Origin: Planctomycetes bacterium MalM25
GTDB taxonomy: Bacteria; Planctomycetota; Planctomycetia; Pirellulales; Lacipirellulaceae
Assembly: GCA_007745835.1 (NCBI GenBank)
Contig: CP036424.1
Coordinates: 2,901,968-2,965,967, forward strand
Reading direction: 5' to 3'
DNA length: 64,000 nt
A model generated the notes under the pieces. That model worked only from the letters and a program-made list of their open reading frames with translations. It was not told where the DNA came from and searched no databases. The position numbers and the translations under genes are program-made. Position 1 is the stretch's first letter, and each line of letters opens with the position of its first letter. Shown piece by piece: positions 34,724-43,595 of this stretch.

Positions 34724-37042
34724 ATGAAGCCCTCGTGCCTCGCGTCGCTGTTGCTCGCCACCCTAACCCTGGAAGGCGCTCTCGTGTCGGCGAGCTCCCC
34801 CTTAGCGAGCGAAGTGATGCTCGCTGATTTCGATGACGGGAAGACGCCGAGTTTCGTGAAAGCGAGCAACGCCACGGTCGAGGTCGTCCCCAGTCGCGAG
34901 CCGGGCGAAGCCGGCAAGGCGCTCGATGTGCGGTTGCACTCGAAGGAGCACTGGGTCGCCTCGGTCGCCTTCCGACCCGACACGCCGTGGGACTGGAGCG
35001 CCTACAGCGACTTCCACGTCGCCTTCGACGTTTCGAATCACGGGGACGAGTCGGTTCAGATCGATCTGATCATGAGCGACAAGAACGGCGACGCCTACAC
35101 GCGCGTGTTCGTCATCCCGGTCGGCGGGGCGACAACCGTTTACGCCAAGATGGACGGCCACGACCAGACGCACCCCGACGGCACGCCGATCAACGAGTTC
35201 AACTTCGTCTCGGGCATGCGTTCCAACCCGCCGACCTGGGAATCGGAGGACCGCCAGGTCTACTCGCTTTGGGGCAAGAAGTCGCTCGACCTCTCGGGGA
35301 TCGTTGCGATCAGCTTCAACGTGTCGGGCAACCTCTCGGACCGCTACTTCACCGTCGATAACCTCCGGCTCCGCCCGAACCCGGAGATGGACGCGAACTG
35401 CATGTCCAACTTGGTCGATCGGTTCGGCCAGAACACGAAAGTCGATTACCCGTCAAAGGTCCGTTCCGAGGAGCACCTCAAGGAGTTAGCGGACGAGGAG
35501 CTCGCTTCGCTGTCGGGCGAGCCGTGGCCGGGGCGTACGAAGTACCACGGCTGGGCCGAGGGTCCACAGCTCGAGGCGACCGGGTTTTTTCGCACGGAGA
35601 AGGTCGATGGCAAGTGGTGGTTGGTCGATCCGGAGGGGCGACTCTTCTTCACAACCGGGATCGACATCATCCGGCTCTCCAACTCGTCGACGGTCACCGG
35701 CTACGACTTCGATCACGACCTGATCCCCGAGCGCGACGCCAACGAGATCGTCTCCGAAGACGATCAGCCTCTCAACCGCGTTCCCGACGAGGCGGTCCCC
35801 AGCCGGCGGCTGGCCAGCAAACTGCGGGCCGACCTGTTCAGCTGGCTGCCAGGGTACGACGACCCAATGGGCAAACACTACGGCTACCGCCGCACGGTGC
35901 AGTCCGGGCCGGTCAAGCGGGGCGAGTCGTACAGCTTCTACAGCGCCAACCTCGAGCGTCGATACGGCGACGACTACATGAGCGCCTGGCGAGAGGCGAC
36001 GATCAAACGGATGATCGACTGGGGCTACACGTCCTTCGGCAACTGGGTCGAAGACGGGTACTACAAGAACCGTCGCATCCCGTTCTTCGCCTTCGCCGAC
36101 ATCAACGGCGACTTCAAGACGCTCGAGAGCGCGTTCGATTTCTGGCACCCGCTCCCTGATCCCTACGATCCGGTCTTCTACGAGCGGGCCCTGGTGTCGG
36201 CCGAGTTTGTCGCCGGGCAGATCGAGAAGAGCCCGTGGTGCATCGGTATCTTCTACGACAACGAGCAGAGCTTCGGGCGACCCGAGTCGGACAAGATGTA
36301 CTTCGGCTTGGTGACCAACACCCTGGAGCTCGACGCCAAGGAGGCCCCGTGCAAGGCGGCCTTCACGAAGATCCTCAAGGTGAAGTATGGAGAGATCGGA
36401 GCGCTCAACGAGGCATGGAGAACGGAGATCGCTTCCTGGGAAGCTTTCGCCGCAGGCGTGGACCAGCACTTCACAACGCCGGAGCAACGCCGCGACTACT
36501 CCGATCTGCTGTACGCCTACGGCAAGCAGTACTTCGGCACGATCCGCAGGGCGACCAAGTCGGTGCTTCCCAACCACCTCTACCTCGGCGCCCGGATGGC
36601 CGACTGGGGCCGCCCGACCGAGATCGTCCGCGCCGCCGCTGAAGAATCCGATGTCCTCTCGTTCAATCTCTACGAGGACGGCGTCATCGACAGCCACTGG
36701 GAGGTGCTCCCCGAGGTGGACCGGCCGACGCTGATCGGCGAGTTCAGCTTCGGCGCCACCGACCGCGGCCACTTCCACCCGGGGGTCGTCGTCGCAGCGG
36801 ACCAGCAGGACCGGGGCCGCAAGTACATCGAGTACATGCACACGGTGCTCGACAACCCGTACCTGATCGGCGCCCACATGTTCCAGTACATGGACGGCCC
36901 GATCACCGGCCGCGCCTACGACGGCGAGAACTACAACACGGGTATCGTCTCCGTGACGGACATCCCGTACTGGCCGTTGGTCGAAGCCGTCAAGCACGTC
37001 AACCACGAAATCTACACGCGTCGATACGGTGGAGCCGAGTGA
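34724..37042 (+). CDS. Secreted GH50-family agarase-like glycoside hydrolase
   Basis: The start at 34724 is chosen because it begins a signal peptide (MKPSCLASLLLATLTLEGA...); an in-frame start at 34622 is possible. 772 residues. An N-terminal jelly-roll (about 25-250) precedes a TIM-barrel. Catalytic acid/base candidate E514 lies in GIFYDNEQSFG and the nucleophile candidate E673 in LIGEFSFGATDRG, the pair expected for GH50 beta-agarases. These enzymes release neoagaro-oligosaccharides from agarose; whether this one is active on agarose or porphyran is not shown. No transporter or sulfatase gene is adjacent. Confidence 0.75.
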   Translation: MKPSCLASLLLATLTLEGALVSASSPLASEVMLADFDDGKTPSFVKASNATVEVVPSREPGEAGKALDVRLHSKEHWVASVAFRPDTPWDWSAYSDFHVAFDVSNHGDESVQIDLIMSDKNGDAYTRVFVIPVGGATTVYAKMDGHDQTHPDGTPINEFNFVSGMRSNPPTWESEDRQVYSLWGKKSLDLSGIVAISFNVSGNLSDRYFTVDNLRLRPNPEMDANCMSNLVDRFGQNTKVDYPSKVRSEEHLKELADEELASLSGEPWPGRTKYHGWAEGPQLEATGFFRTEKVDGKWWLVDPEGRLFFTTGIDIIRLSNSSTVTGYDFDHDLIPERDANEIVSEDDQPLNRVPDEAVPSRRLASKLRADLFSWLPGYDDPMGKHYGYRRTVQSGPVKRGESYSFYSANLERRYGDDYMSAWREATIKRMIDWGYTSFGNWVEDGYYKNRRIPFFAFADINGDFKTLESAFDFWHPLPDPYDPVFYERALVSAEFVAGQIEKSPWCIGIFYDNEQSFGRPESDKMYFGLVTNTLELDAKEAPCKAAFTKILKVKYGEIGALNEAWRTEIASWEAFAAGVDQHFTTPEQRRDYSDLLYAYGKQYFGTIRRATKSVLPNHLYLGARMADWGRPTEIVRAAAEESDVLSFNLYEDGVIDSHWEVLPEVDRPTLIGEFSFGATDRGHFHPGVVVAADQQDRGRKYIEYMHTVLDNPYLIGAHMFQYMDGPITGRAYDGENYNTGIVSVTDIPYWPLVEAVKHVNHEIYTRRYGGAE

Positions 37043-37055
37043 TCGGCTCGATCGC

Positions 37056-39584
37056 TCAACGCGGGTAGCGTGAGTTCACGCTGCCCGACGGGTAGCCCTC
37101 GGCGGCGACGTTGATCGCTTCATCCTCGAAGAAGCGGGTCATCTCCTCGGCCACCAGCTTGATCTCAAGGTCGCGGCAGAGCACCTCGGCTCGGAACCGG
37201 TGCGTCCCCTCTTCGTGGGCGCGGGCGTGGATGGTGAACACCTTCTGCTCACCCGGCCCGAGGTGCTCGATCTTGTCGAACGCGACGCGACCGTCGTGCA
37301 TCTGGCCTTCGCCTCCCTCGACGTGGTGCGGGTCGATGCCCGCGGAGAAGAGGGCGACGACGCCGACGTCGTGGGCGTCGCTGGAGCCGCGGTTCGTGAC
37401 CCGGATCTCGTACTCAACCTCCTGATCGGTTGCGATCGGACCCTTCGGGTCGAGCACATCGAGCTTCAGGTCGGCCAGGGCGACCACCTCCGTGGTGGCG
37501 GTGACCGGCGCCGAGCGGGTCTCGTCCGAGGCGGCCGCGCGGAGCGTGATCTGCTTCGTCCCCGCCTCGCGGAGCACGCCGCGGAGCTCGAAGAACTTGT
37601 CGTCGCCGGGACGCAGGGCGCCGGCTCGGAAGGCGAGCTTGCCATCGGCGGCAGCGGGTGTGCCGGCGGTGGGCGTCACCTCGAAACCGGCGGGCAACTC
37701 AACGTTGAGCACCACGCCCGGAGCGACCGCGGTGCCCGGGTTCCGTACGCGGAAGTAGTAGACCGCCGGCGAACCGGCATAACGATCCTCGGGGCCACGC
37801 CAATCGACGACGAGCTCCGGCTTGCGGCAGAAGACCTGCTTGCTGACCTCGGCCGACACCTCGCCTTCGGCCGTGGCCGAGGCGTTGACGGCCAACTCGC
37901 CCGCCTCGCGAGCGGTCAGCTCGATCTCGACGGTCCGCTCTTCGCCGGCGCCAATCGATCCGAAATCGTGGCTTGTCTGTCGCTGGGCCTCGCCGCCGGG
38001 CGGGGTCAGGTGCAGCTTGACCCGCTCCGCGACGCCGGTGCCCGGGTTCGAGATCGTGAGGCGGAACGACTGGGGCTTGCCGAAGAGGACCTCCTCGGGG
38101 CCAACCAGCTGCAACGCGAGCTTCGGCTCTTGCACCTCAACAAGCGTGCGCCCGTCGACTGGCTTGTGTGAGTGGACGACGCCCAGCTCGATCGGACGCC
38201 CCGTGCGGGCGATCAGCTTCAGATTGAGATCGATGACCTGGCCGGCTGCCAAACGGTCGGCTCGCCATGTGATCTGTCCCCCTTCGGCGTGGTCGTCGTC
38301 CCGTTTCACCAAGCCCGTGGCGGCCTTCACGGCAACGACCTCGGCCCCTTGTGGAACTTCGACGCGAGTCACCACCTGATCGGCCGCGACATCGCCCCGG
38401 TTGGCGAGCAGCACACGGTAGTTCACCTCGCGCCCGACAACGATCGTTCGCGGCCCCATGACCTTCGAGACCAGCACCGGCATCTGGTGGGTGAGCAGCA
38501 GGTCGTCGGCTTCCTGCGCCGGCTCCGCTTCAACACGCGTCGTTACGGTGGGGCGGGCGGCGAAGGCCGACTCGGCGGCGGCGTTCTCCTCGGAGTACTC
38601 CGGCTCAACCGGCGAGGTCGGCTCGACGGTCGATCCCTCGTCGAGCTGGCTGTAACGGCCGCCAATGAACAACGGCAGCTTGGCCGTCTCCTGAGGGCGG
38701 GCGGCGACACTCACGCGGCCGGCGTCGGACTCCGCAACGCTCTGCTCCTGCGAGCGCTGCTCCTGGGGCTCCGCCCCTTCGCTGGCGGCCAGCGCGGCGG
38801 GCTCATCGGCGGACTCGGTGGGGGTCGTCCCTTCGATCACGCCGAACGGCAGGAGGCTCTCTCGATTCTCCTCTTCCGTGAACAGCGACTCTCCCTCGGC
38901 GATCACGTCGATCGGGGCGGCTTCCACGGCCTCGGCGACCTGCGGTTCGGTCGACTCTTCCGCAACCGGAACGGCTTCTGTGGCGGCCTCGTCGGCCATC
39001 GCTTCGTTGGCCATCACCTCGGCTACCTCGGCGGCGATCGTCTTGGCGACGCGGTCCTGGGCCGTGGTTGATTCTTTCACTTGCGGAGCGCCGGGCGACA
39101 GCGCGCTGCCGGCTCGTGGCTGCGGACGCATGGCTACGCGTGGCGCCGGCTCGGCGGGCGCAACTCCGGACGCCGGGCTGCGGCGCATGTCTCGGAGCAA
39201 TCGGGCTCGGGCAGAGCCAACCGAGCCGTTGGAGGAGATCGCCTTCTCGCTCACCGGAGCGGGCGTGACGGCGTCGCCTTGGCTTGCTTGGCCCCCAACG
39301 CCAAACCAGTTGCGCGGCAAGAGCTCCCGAGGGTTCACCCGGGGGAAGGCGCGCGGTGTGTCACTAACGGTCACCGGGGAGGTCCGTTGCGCAATGCGCT
39401 GGGGCGGGACCGTCGGCGAGGCCTCGGCCTCGGGCTCGGGACGATCGGTGCTGAACGACCACCCCTGGCGGAGTGCTCCGATCCTGTCGGCAAGCGACTG
39501 CCGGGGCGAACCGGGCTCTTCCGCCAACAGCGGGCAAGCGACCAGAGTGATGACAAGCGTGATAAGCCCTGACGACCGCTTCAT
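37056..39584 (-). CDS. Large exported protein with tandem DUF11 domains
   Basis: 842 residues. A signal peptide (1-22, ending LLAEE) is followed by a low-complexity Ala/Glu/Pro/Ser region (about 25-360). Four DUF11-type beta-sandwich repeats occupy about 365-800, each starting with a phrase like V-G-R-E-V-N-Y-R-V-L-L-A-N-R-G or F-G-K-P-Q-S-F-R-L-T-I-S-N-P-G-T and ending with an L-x-P-G-x-x-x-x-F-x-L strand. Such proteins form part of the cell surface of planctomycetes. It converges with the agarase gene, 14 bases between stops. Function otherwise unknown. Confidence 0.8.
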   Translation of the reverse strand: MKRSSGLITLVITLVACPLLAEEPGSPRQSLADRIGALRQGWSFSTDRPEPEAEASPTVPPQRIAQRTSPVTVSDTPRAFPRVNPRELLPRNWFGVGGQASQGDAVTPAPVSEKAISSNGSVGSARARLLRDMRRSPASGVAPAEPAPRVAMRPQPRAGSALSPGAPQVKESTTAQDRVAKTIAAEVAEVMANEAMADEAATEAVPVAEESTEPQVAEAVEAAPIDVIAEGESLFTEEENRESLLPFGVIEGTTPTESADEPAALAASEGAEPQEQRSQEQSVAESDAGRVSVAARPQETAKLPLFIGGRYSQLDEGSTVEPTSPVEPEYSEENAAAESAFAARPTVTTRVEAEPAQEADDLLLTHQMPVLVSKVMGPRTIVVGREVNYRVLLANRGDVAADQVVTRVEVPQGAEVVAVKAATGLVKRDDDHAEGGQITWRADRLAAGQVIDLNLKLIARTGRPIELGVVHSHKPVDGRTLVEVQEPKLALQLVGPEEVLFGKPQSFRLTISNPGTGVAERVKLHLTPPGGEAQRQTSHDFGSIGAGEERTVEIELTAREAGELAVNASATAEGEVSAEVSKQVFCRKPELVVDWRGPEDRYAGSPAVYYFRVRNPGTAVAPGVVLNVELPAGFEVTPTAGTPAAADGKLAFRAGALRPGDDKFFELRGVLREAGTKQITLRAAASDETRSAPVTATTEVVALADLKLDVLDPKGPIATDQEVEYEIRVTNRGSSDAHDVGVVALFSAGIDPHHVEGGEGQMHDGRVAFDKIEHLGPGEQKVFTIHARAHEEGTHRFRAEVLCRDLEIKLVAEEMTRFFEDEAINVAAEGYPSGSVNSRYPR

Positions 39585-39782
39585 GCCAACGCATTCCCTG
39601 CGTGATAGCGTGCCCGAACGCGTCCGCGCGTCGGCACGCCTAGGATGAATCCTTCCTCTCTCGTCGTATCGGATCGAAGGCCGACACGGGTTGAGCCGGA
39701 AGCTATGAATCTTCCGGTTAGTGAAAGCGGGCGCTCTGGGCGCCGAGGGGGCTCGCGGGATGAGCCGCCAGTCGACCGACTG

Positions 39783-40823
39783 CTAGCAGGTCGACTCTTC
39801 CGTGAGAACGGGCTCGAAACCGAGATCGGCGATCATGTCGTAGTCGGCCTGCGGCGCCTGGCCCTCGGTCGTCAGGTAATCGCCGACGAAGATCGAGTTC
39901 GCCAAGTAGAGCCCCATCGCTTGCAAGCTGCGCAAGTGCAGCTCGCGTCCGCCCGCGATGCGGATCTCGCGATCCGGGTTGGTGAGGCGGAACATCGCTA
40001 GCACCTTCAGGCAGTACCGCGGGTCGAGGTCCTCCTGAACGCCGAGCGGGGTCCCTTCGATCGAGTTCAGGAAGTTGACCGGGATCGAGTGGACGCCCAG
40101 GTCGCGGAGCTGCAGCGCCATCTCGACCACGTCGGAAGGCTCCTCCCCCATGCCGACGATGCCGCCGGAGCACATCTCCATGCCGGCGTCGCGGACCGCC
40201 TCGAGCGTCGCCACGCGGTCGGCGTGCGTGTGGGTCGTGCAAATCTTCTCGTAGTACCCGCTGCTGGTGTTCAGGTTATGGTTCACCCGATCGACCCCCG
40301 CCGCCGCGAGCCGCTCGGCGTGGTCCTCGGTCAGCAGGCCGAGGCAGGCGCAGATCTTCAGGTCGTGCTCCGCCTTGATCTGTGGCACGATCTCCTCGAC
40401 CGCTTTGATTTCGCGTTCGCTCGGTCCGCGGGCGGAGATCACAATGCAGTAGGTGCAGGCGCCGCTCTCCGCGGCCATCTTGGCGCCCGAAAGCAACTTG
40501 TCGCGGCTCAGCAGGTTGTACTTGGGGATCTCCGCATCGGAGACCTTCGACTGGGAGCAGTACGAACAATCCTCCGGGCAGAGGCCGCTCTTGGCGTTCA
40601 TCAGGAAGTACATCTGCACCCGCTTGCCGAAATGCTCCCGCCGGACCCGGTAAGCGGCGTCCACCAGGGCGAGCAGCTCGTCGTCCGGGCAGGCCAGCAC
40701 GGCCCGCGCCTGGTCCGCCGTGAGGGCCTCGCCCGACAGAACCTGGTCAGCGAGGGCCGACCAATCGATGACGCCGGTGGTGGTCGGTTCGGCGGCGGTG
40801 GGGCAGGGGGCTTCGGTCGGCAT
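39783..40823 (-). CDS. bioB: Biotin synthase
   Basis: 346 residues; radical-SAM cluster motif C82-x3-C86-x2-C89 in CPEDCSYCS. The upstream YFLMNAKSGL and the later MEMCSGGIVGMGE, VHSIPVNFLN and R-I-A-G-G-R-E are characteristic of BioB. It inserts sulfur into dethiobiotin to give biotin, using SAM and an auxiliary [2Fe-2S] cluster. Other biotin genes are not in the window. The N-terminal extension (1-30) is longer than usual. Transcribed away from the RicT-like gene. Confidence 0.95.
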   Translation of the reverse strand: MPTEAPCPTAAEPTTTGVIDWSALADQVLSGEALTADQARAVLACPDDELLALVDAAYRVRREHFGKRVQMYFLMNAKSGLCPEDCSYCSQSKVSDAEIPKYNLLSRDKLLSGAKMAAESGACTYCIVISARGPSEREIKAVEEIVPQIKAEHDLKICACLGLLTEDHAERLAAAGVDRVNHNLNTSSGYYEKICTTHTHADRVATLEAVRDAGMEMCSGGIVGMGEEPSDVVEMALQLRDLGVHSIPVNFLNSIEGTPLGVQEDLDPRYCLKVLAMFRLTNPDREIRIAGGRELHLRSLQAMGLYLANSIFVGDYLTTEGQAPQADYDMIADLGFEPVLTEESTC

Positions 40824-40890
40824 CCGGATCGGTCTCTAAGCGGGTATCGGAACTCGGCGGGCAAGGTGGCATGATACTCACTTCCGCGTC

Positions 40891-41493
40891 ATGCTGTTAG
40901 CTCCGGTTCCCCCGCTGTCCCCAGTCATTGGCCACGTGAACTACCTGATCCAAGTCGGCGCGATGGGCCACGTCGGGCGTTTCCGCGCCGCCGACGCGGG
41001 CCGCTACGCGCGGGGCCAGCGGGTGATTGTCCGCTCCGAGCGGGGTCTCGAAATCGGCGAGGTCATGGCTCACGAGGGAGACGCCCCCGGCGGCGAAGCC
41101 GACGGCGACCTCCTCCGGCGGATGACCGCCCAGGACGACCTGCTCGCCGAGCGGCTCGGGCGGAACCGCGACGCGGCCTACGAGTCTTGCGTGCGGCTGT
41201 TGGAAGAACGGGGGTCGTCGGCCGTGCTGCTCGATGTGGAGCACCTGTTCGACGGACGGGGGCTCTACTTCTACTTCCTGGGCGAGGCCGACGCGGCGGG
41301 CGAGGCGATCTCTGCCGAGCTCGCCGACGCCTACGACGCGGAGGCCCGCTTCGGTCAGTTCGCCCAGACGGTCGAAGAAGGGTGCGGCCCCGGCTGTGGC
41401 ACCGAAGACGCCGTGAACGGCTGCGGCTCCTCGGGGGGCTGCTCGACGTGCGCCGTCGCCAGCGCTTGCGGCGTGAAAGCGCCGCACAAGTAG
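40891..41493 (+). CDS. RicT/YaaT-like (PSP1 domain) protein with Cys-rich tail
   Basis: 200 residues from the ATG at 40891; a GTG at 40936 would start just before the domain. The PSP1 domain is visible as VGRFRAADAGRYARGQRVIVRS, then RGLEIGEVM and a later LLDVEHLFDGRGLYFYFLG strand. The last 35 residues hold seven or eight cysteines in CGPGCG, CSTC and CGVK groups. RicT (YaaT) forms an Fe-S-containing complex controlling RNA processing and biofilm/sporulation signalling in Bacillus; an Fe-S or zinc site is plausible here. Its partners RicA and RicF are not in the window. Confidence 0.75.
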   Translation: MLLAPVPPLSPVIGHVNYLIQVGAMGHVGRFRAADAGRYARGQRVIVRSERGLEIGEVMAHEGDAPGGEADGDLLRRMTAQDDLLAERLGRNRDAAYESCVRLLEERGSSAVLLDVEHLFDGRGLYFYFLGEADAAGEAISAELADAYDAEARFGQFAQTVEEGCGPGCGTEDAVNGCGSSGGCSTCAVASACGVKAPHK

Positions 41494-41571
41494 GCGGGCC
41501 AGACGCTCGCGGTCCCCCAGACGGGCGGTTAGACTGCGAACGCCTCACACTCCTTTCTAGGTAGCTCCACG

Positions 41572-41934
41572 ATGTCGATCACCACCAACAGCCGCGAAGG
41601 CGTCCTCACCATCCAGCTCGACGACGCCCGACTGCTCGAAGAGGGGCGTATCCAGCAGGTCGAGAAGGATCTGGTCGAAGCGATCGACGCCTCGGAAGAC
41701 ACGCGCATCGTGCTCGACTTCTCGAAGGTGCAGTTCATGTCCTCGTCGATGCTCGGCAAGCTGGTCGCCATCCACAAGAAGGTGAAGAGCTACAAGGCGA
41801 AGATGAAGCTCGCGAGCGTGTCGCCGGAGATCCTCGAGGTCTTCAAGATCACGCGTCTCGACAAGCTGTTCGACATCGCCCCCGATGTCGAGGCCGCGCG
41901 CAAGGCGTTCTTGAAGAAGGGGCTCTTCGGCTGA
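41572..41934 (+). CDS. STAS-domain anti-sigma factor antagonist
   Basis: 120 residues, all one STAS domain. The motif LDFSKVQFMSSSMLGKLV carries the serines (57-59) expected to be phosphorylated by a partner anti-sigma kinase. SpoIIAA/RsbV-type proteins bind the anti-sigma factor in their unphosphorylated form and free a sigma factor. No anti-sigma kinase is in the window, so the target is unknown. The gene lies 78 bases after the RicT-like gene and 14 bases from the convergent esterase gene. Confidence 0.85.
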   Translation: MSITTNSREGVLTIQLDDARLLEEGRIQQVEKDLVEAIDASEDTRIVLDFSKVQFMSSSMLGKLVAIHKKVKSYKAKMKLASVSPEILEVFKITRLDKLFDIAPDVEAARKAFLKKGLFG

Positions 41935-41947
41935 CCAACACGCCCAA

Positions 41948-43510
41948 CTACTTGGGCTGCGTGACTCCGGGCCAGTCGTCGGTGCGGAAGGGCGTGACCG
42001 GCAACCAGGCCGAGTCGTACAGGTTCACGACCGGGTTGAACGCCCAGGCGTAGCGCACGGCGACCGGCACAGGGACTTCGCTCGAAGAGAGCTCGACCCC
42101 CGCCTTATCGACAACCTTCGCCACGGCCGGGTGAAAGACCCGGTCCTCTCCCGCGAGGGCGAAGCCCGCCGGCGCCACGCCGTCGAAGGTCTTCAGCCCG
42201 CCCCCGACGTCGCGGAACGAAACGACCGCTTTGCCGTCGGCGAACTCGACGCGGTCGAACCGGGCGCTGCGGCCCTTGATCTTCAGTCCGTAGGTCTCCG
42301 CCAACGCGAGCCGTGCCAGTCGCAGACCGACGTCGCGCTTGTTGCGGGGGTGGATATCGTTGGCTTCGCCCAAGTCGATGATCACGGCCTCACCGACGTT
42401 CGGCAGCCGGTCGCGGGTCATGGTTTGGGCTTCACGCAACTCGGCCCACTCAGAGTCCTCGGATCCAAGACGCCGCTCTTTCTTGAAGTCGGCGAGCTGA
42501 ACCCAGTAGAAGGGGAAGTCACCCTGCGCCCAATGATCCCGCCAAGACTGGATCATCATCGGGAAGAGGTCGCGGTACGCGTACGCACGCCCCGCGTTCG
42601 ATTCGCCCTGGTACCAGATGACCCCTTTGATGGCGAAAGGAGCGATCGGCGCCACGCGGGCGTTGTACAGGTTGGCGGGGCGGTGCTGTTGGAACAGCGG
42701 GTTCTTCAGCCCCGGTACACGGGGTAACGATTCCCGGGCCGCGTAGGCGACGGCGCGGTTCTCGTAGAACTTGGCGAGCCGCTCGGCGTACTCGGCGCGG
42801 AGGGCGGCCTCGTCGTGCTGCGACTCGGTCTTGCGCCACTGGTCGAGGTAAGGCTTGAACAGCTCGTTCTCCGTGAGGCGTTCCCGCGGCGTCCACGCCT
42901 CACACGCCGACCCGCCCCAGGCGTTGCGGATCAGGCCGATCGGCACGCCGAGCGACTCCTGCAATTGCACCCCGAAGTGGTACCCCACCGCGGAGAAGTC
43001 CTGCACGCTCTCGGGGGTGCAGAGCTCCCAAGGTTGATCGATGTCATCGAGCGGAGTCGGCGAGCCGAGCTGGTTGACCTTCAGCAACCGGATCTCGGGG
43101 CGATCGGCGGTGAGCGTCGTCAGGTCGCTGTCCTTCGCGTTCCTCAAAGCCCACTGCATGTTGGATTGCCCCGAGCAGATCCAGACGTCGCCGACGAGCA
43201 CCTCCTCAACGACGACCGGCCCCTCAGCCCGATCGCTTGTGATCACCAGCTCACGGGGCGCGCCCGGCGAGAGCGGATCGAGGGTCACCCGCCAGTTGCC
43301 CGACGCGTCGGCCGTCGCCGCGTGCTCCTGGCCGTCGAAGCGGACCGTGACCTTCTCCCCCGGCTCGGCGGTTCCCCAGATGGGCGCGGGCATGTCGCGC
43401 TGCAGCACCATGTGGTGCGTGAAGACGTAGGGCAGCCGCACAGCGGCCGACGCCACGAGCGGCGCCCCAATGAAGGCGAACAGCGCAAGGAGTCGAATCG
43501 GGATGAACAT
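41948..43510 (-). CDS. Secreted sialate O-acetylesterase-like SGNH hydrolase
   Basis: The ATG at 43510 starts a signal peptide (MFIPIRLLALFAFIGA, ending ASA); an upstream in-frame ATG would add 21 residues without adding sense. 520 residues. An N-terminal beta-domain (HHMVLQRDMPAPIWG, 30-45) precedes the catalytic domain with WICSGQSNMQW (nucleophile Ser) and GVIWYQGESNAGRA. The C-terminal D-I-H-P-x-N-K segment carries the final His. Predicted to remove O-acetyl groups from sialic acids or from sulfated/acetylated polysaccharides; planctomycetes use such enzymes in glycan breakdown. Confidence 0.88.
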   Translation of the reverse strand: MFIPIRLLALFAFIGAPLVASAAVRLPYVFTHHMVLQRDMPAPIWGTAEPGEKVTVRFDGQEHAATADASGNWRVTLDPLSPGAPRELVITSDRAEGPVVVEEVLVGDVWICSGQSNMQWALRNAKDSDLTTLTADRPEIRLLKVNQLGSPTPLDDIDQPWELCTPESVQDFSAVGYHFGVQLQESLGVPIGLIRNAWGGSACEAWTPRERLTENELFKPYLDQWRKTESQHDEAALRAEYAERLAKFYENRAVAYAARESLPRVPGLKNPLFQQHRPANLYNARVAPIAPFAIKGVIWYQGESNAGRAYAYRDLFPMMIQSWRDHWAQGDFPFYWVQLADFKKERRLGSEDSEWAELREAQTMTRDRLPNVGEAVIIDLGEANDIHPRNKRDVGLRLARLALAETYGLKIKGRSARFDRVEFADGKAVVSFRDVGGGLKTFDGVAPAGFALAGEDRVFHPAVAKVVDKAGVELSSSEVPVPVAVRYAWAFNPVVNLYDSAWLPVTPFRTDDWPGVTQPK

Positions 43511-43595
43511 CGATCGTTCCGGGATCGCGGTGTGGAAAAGAGTCGCCAGCGAGAAGACTATAAGCCAACACACGCAACGCCGCGAACCAACGGAA

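Noticed and set aside
35486-37006. 506-codon minus-strand frame opposite the agarase gene
   Set aside because: The agarase has a signal peptide and catalytic motifs; the antisense frame has none.
39696-39717. CCGGAAG/CTTCCGG hairpin between bioB and the DUF11 gene
   Set aside because: Only a 7-bp stem with no T-tract, so I do not call it a terminator.
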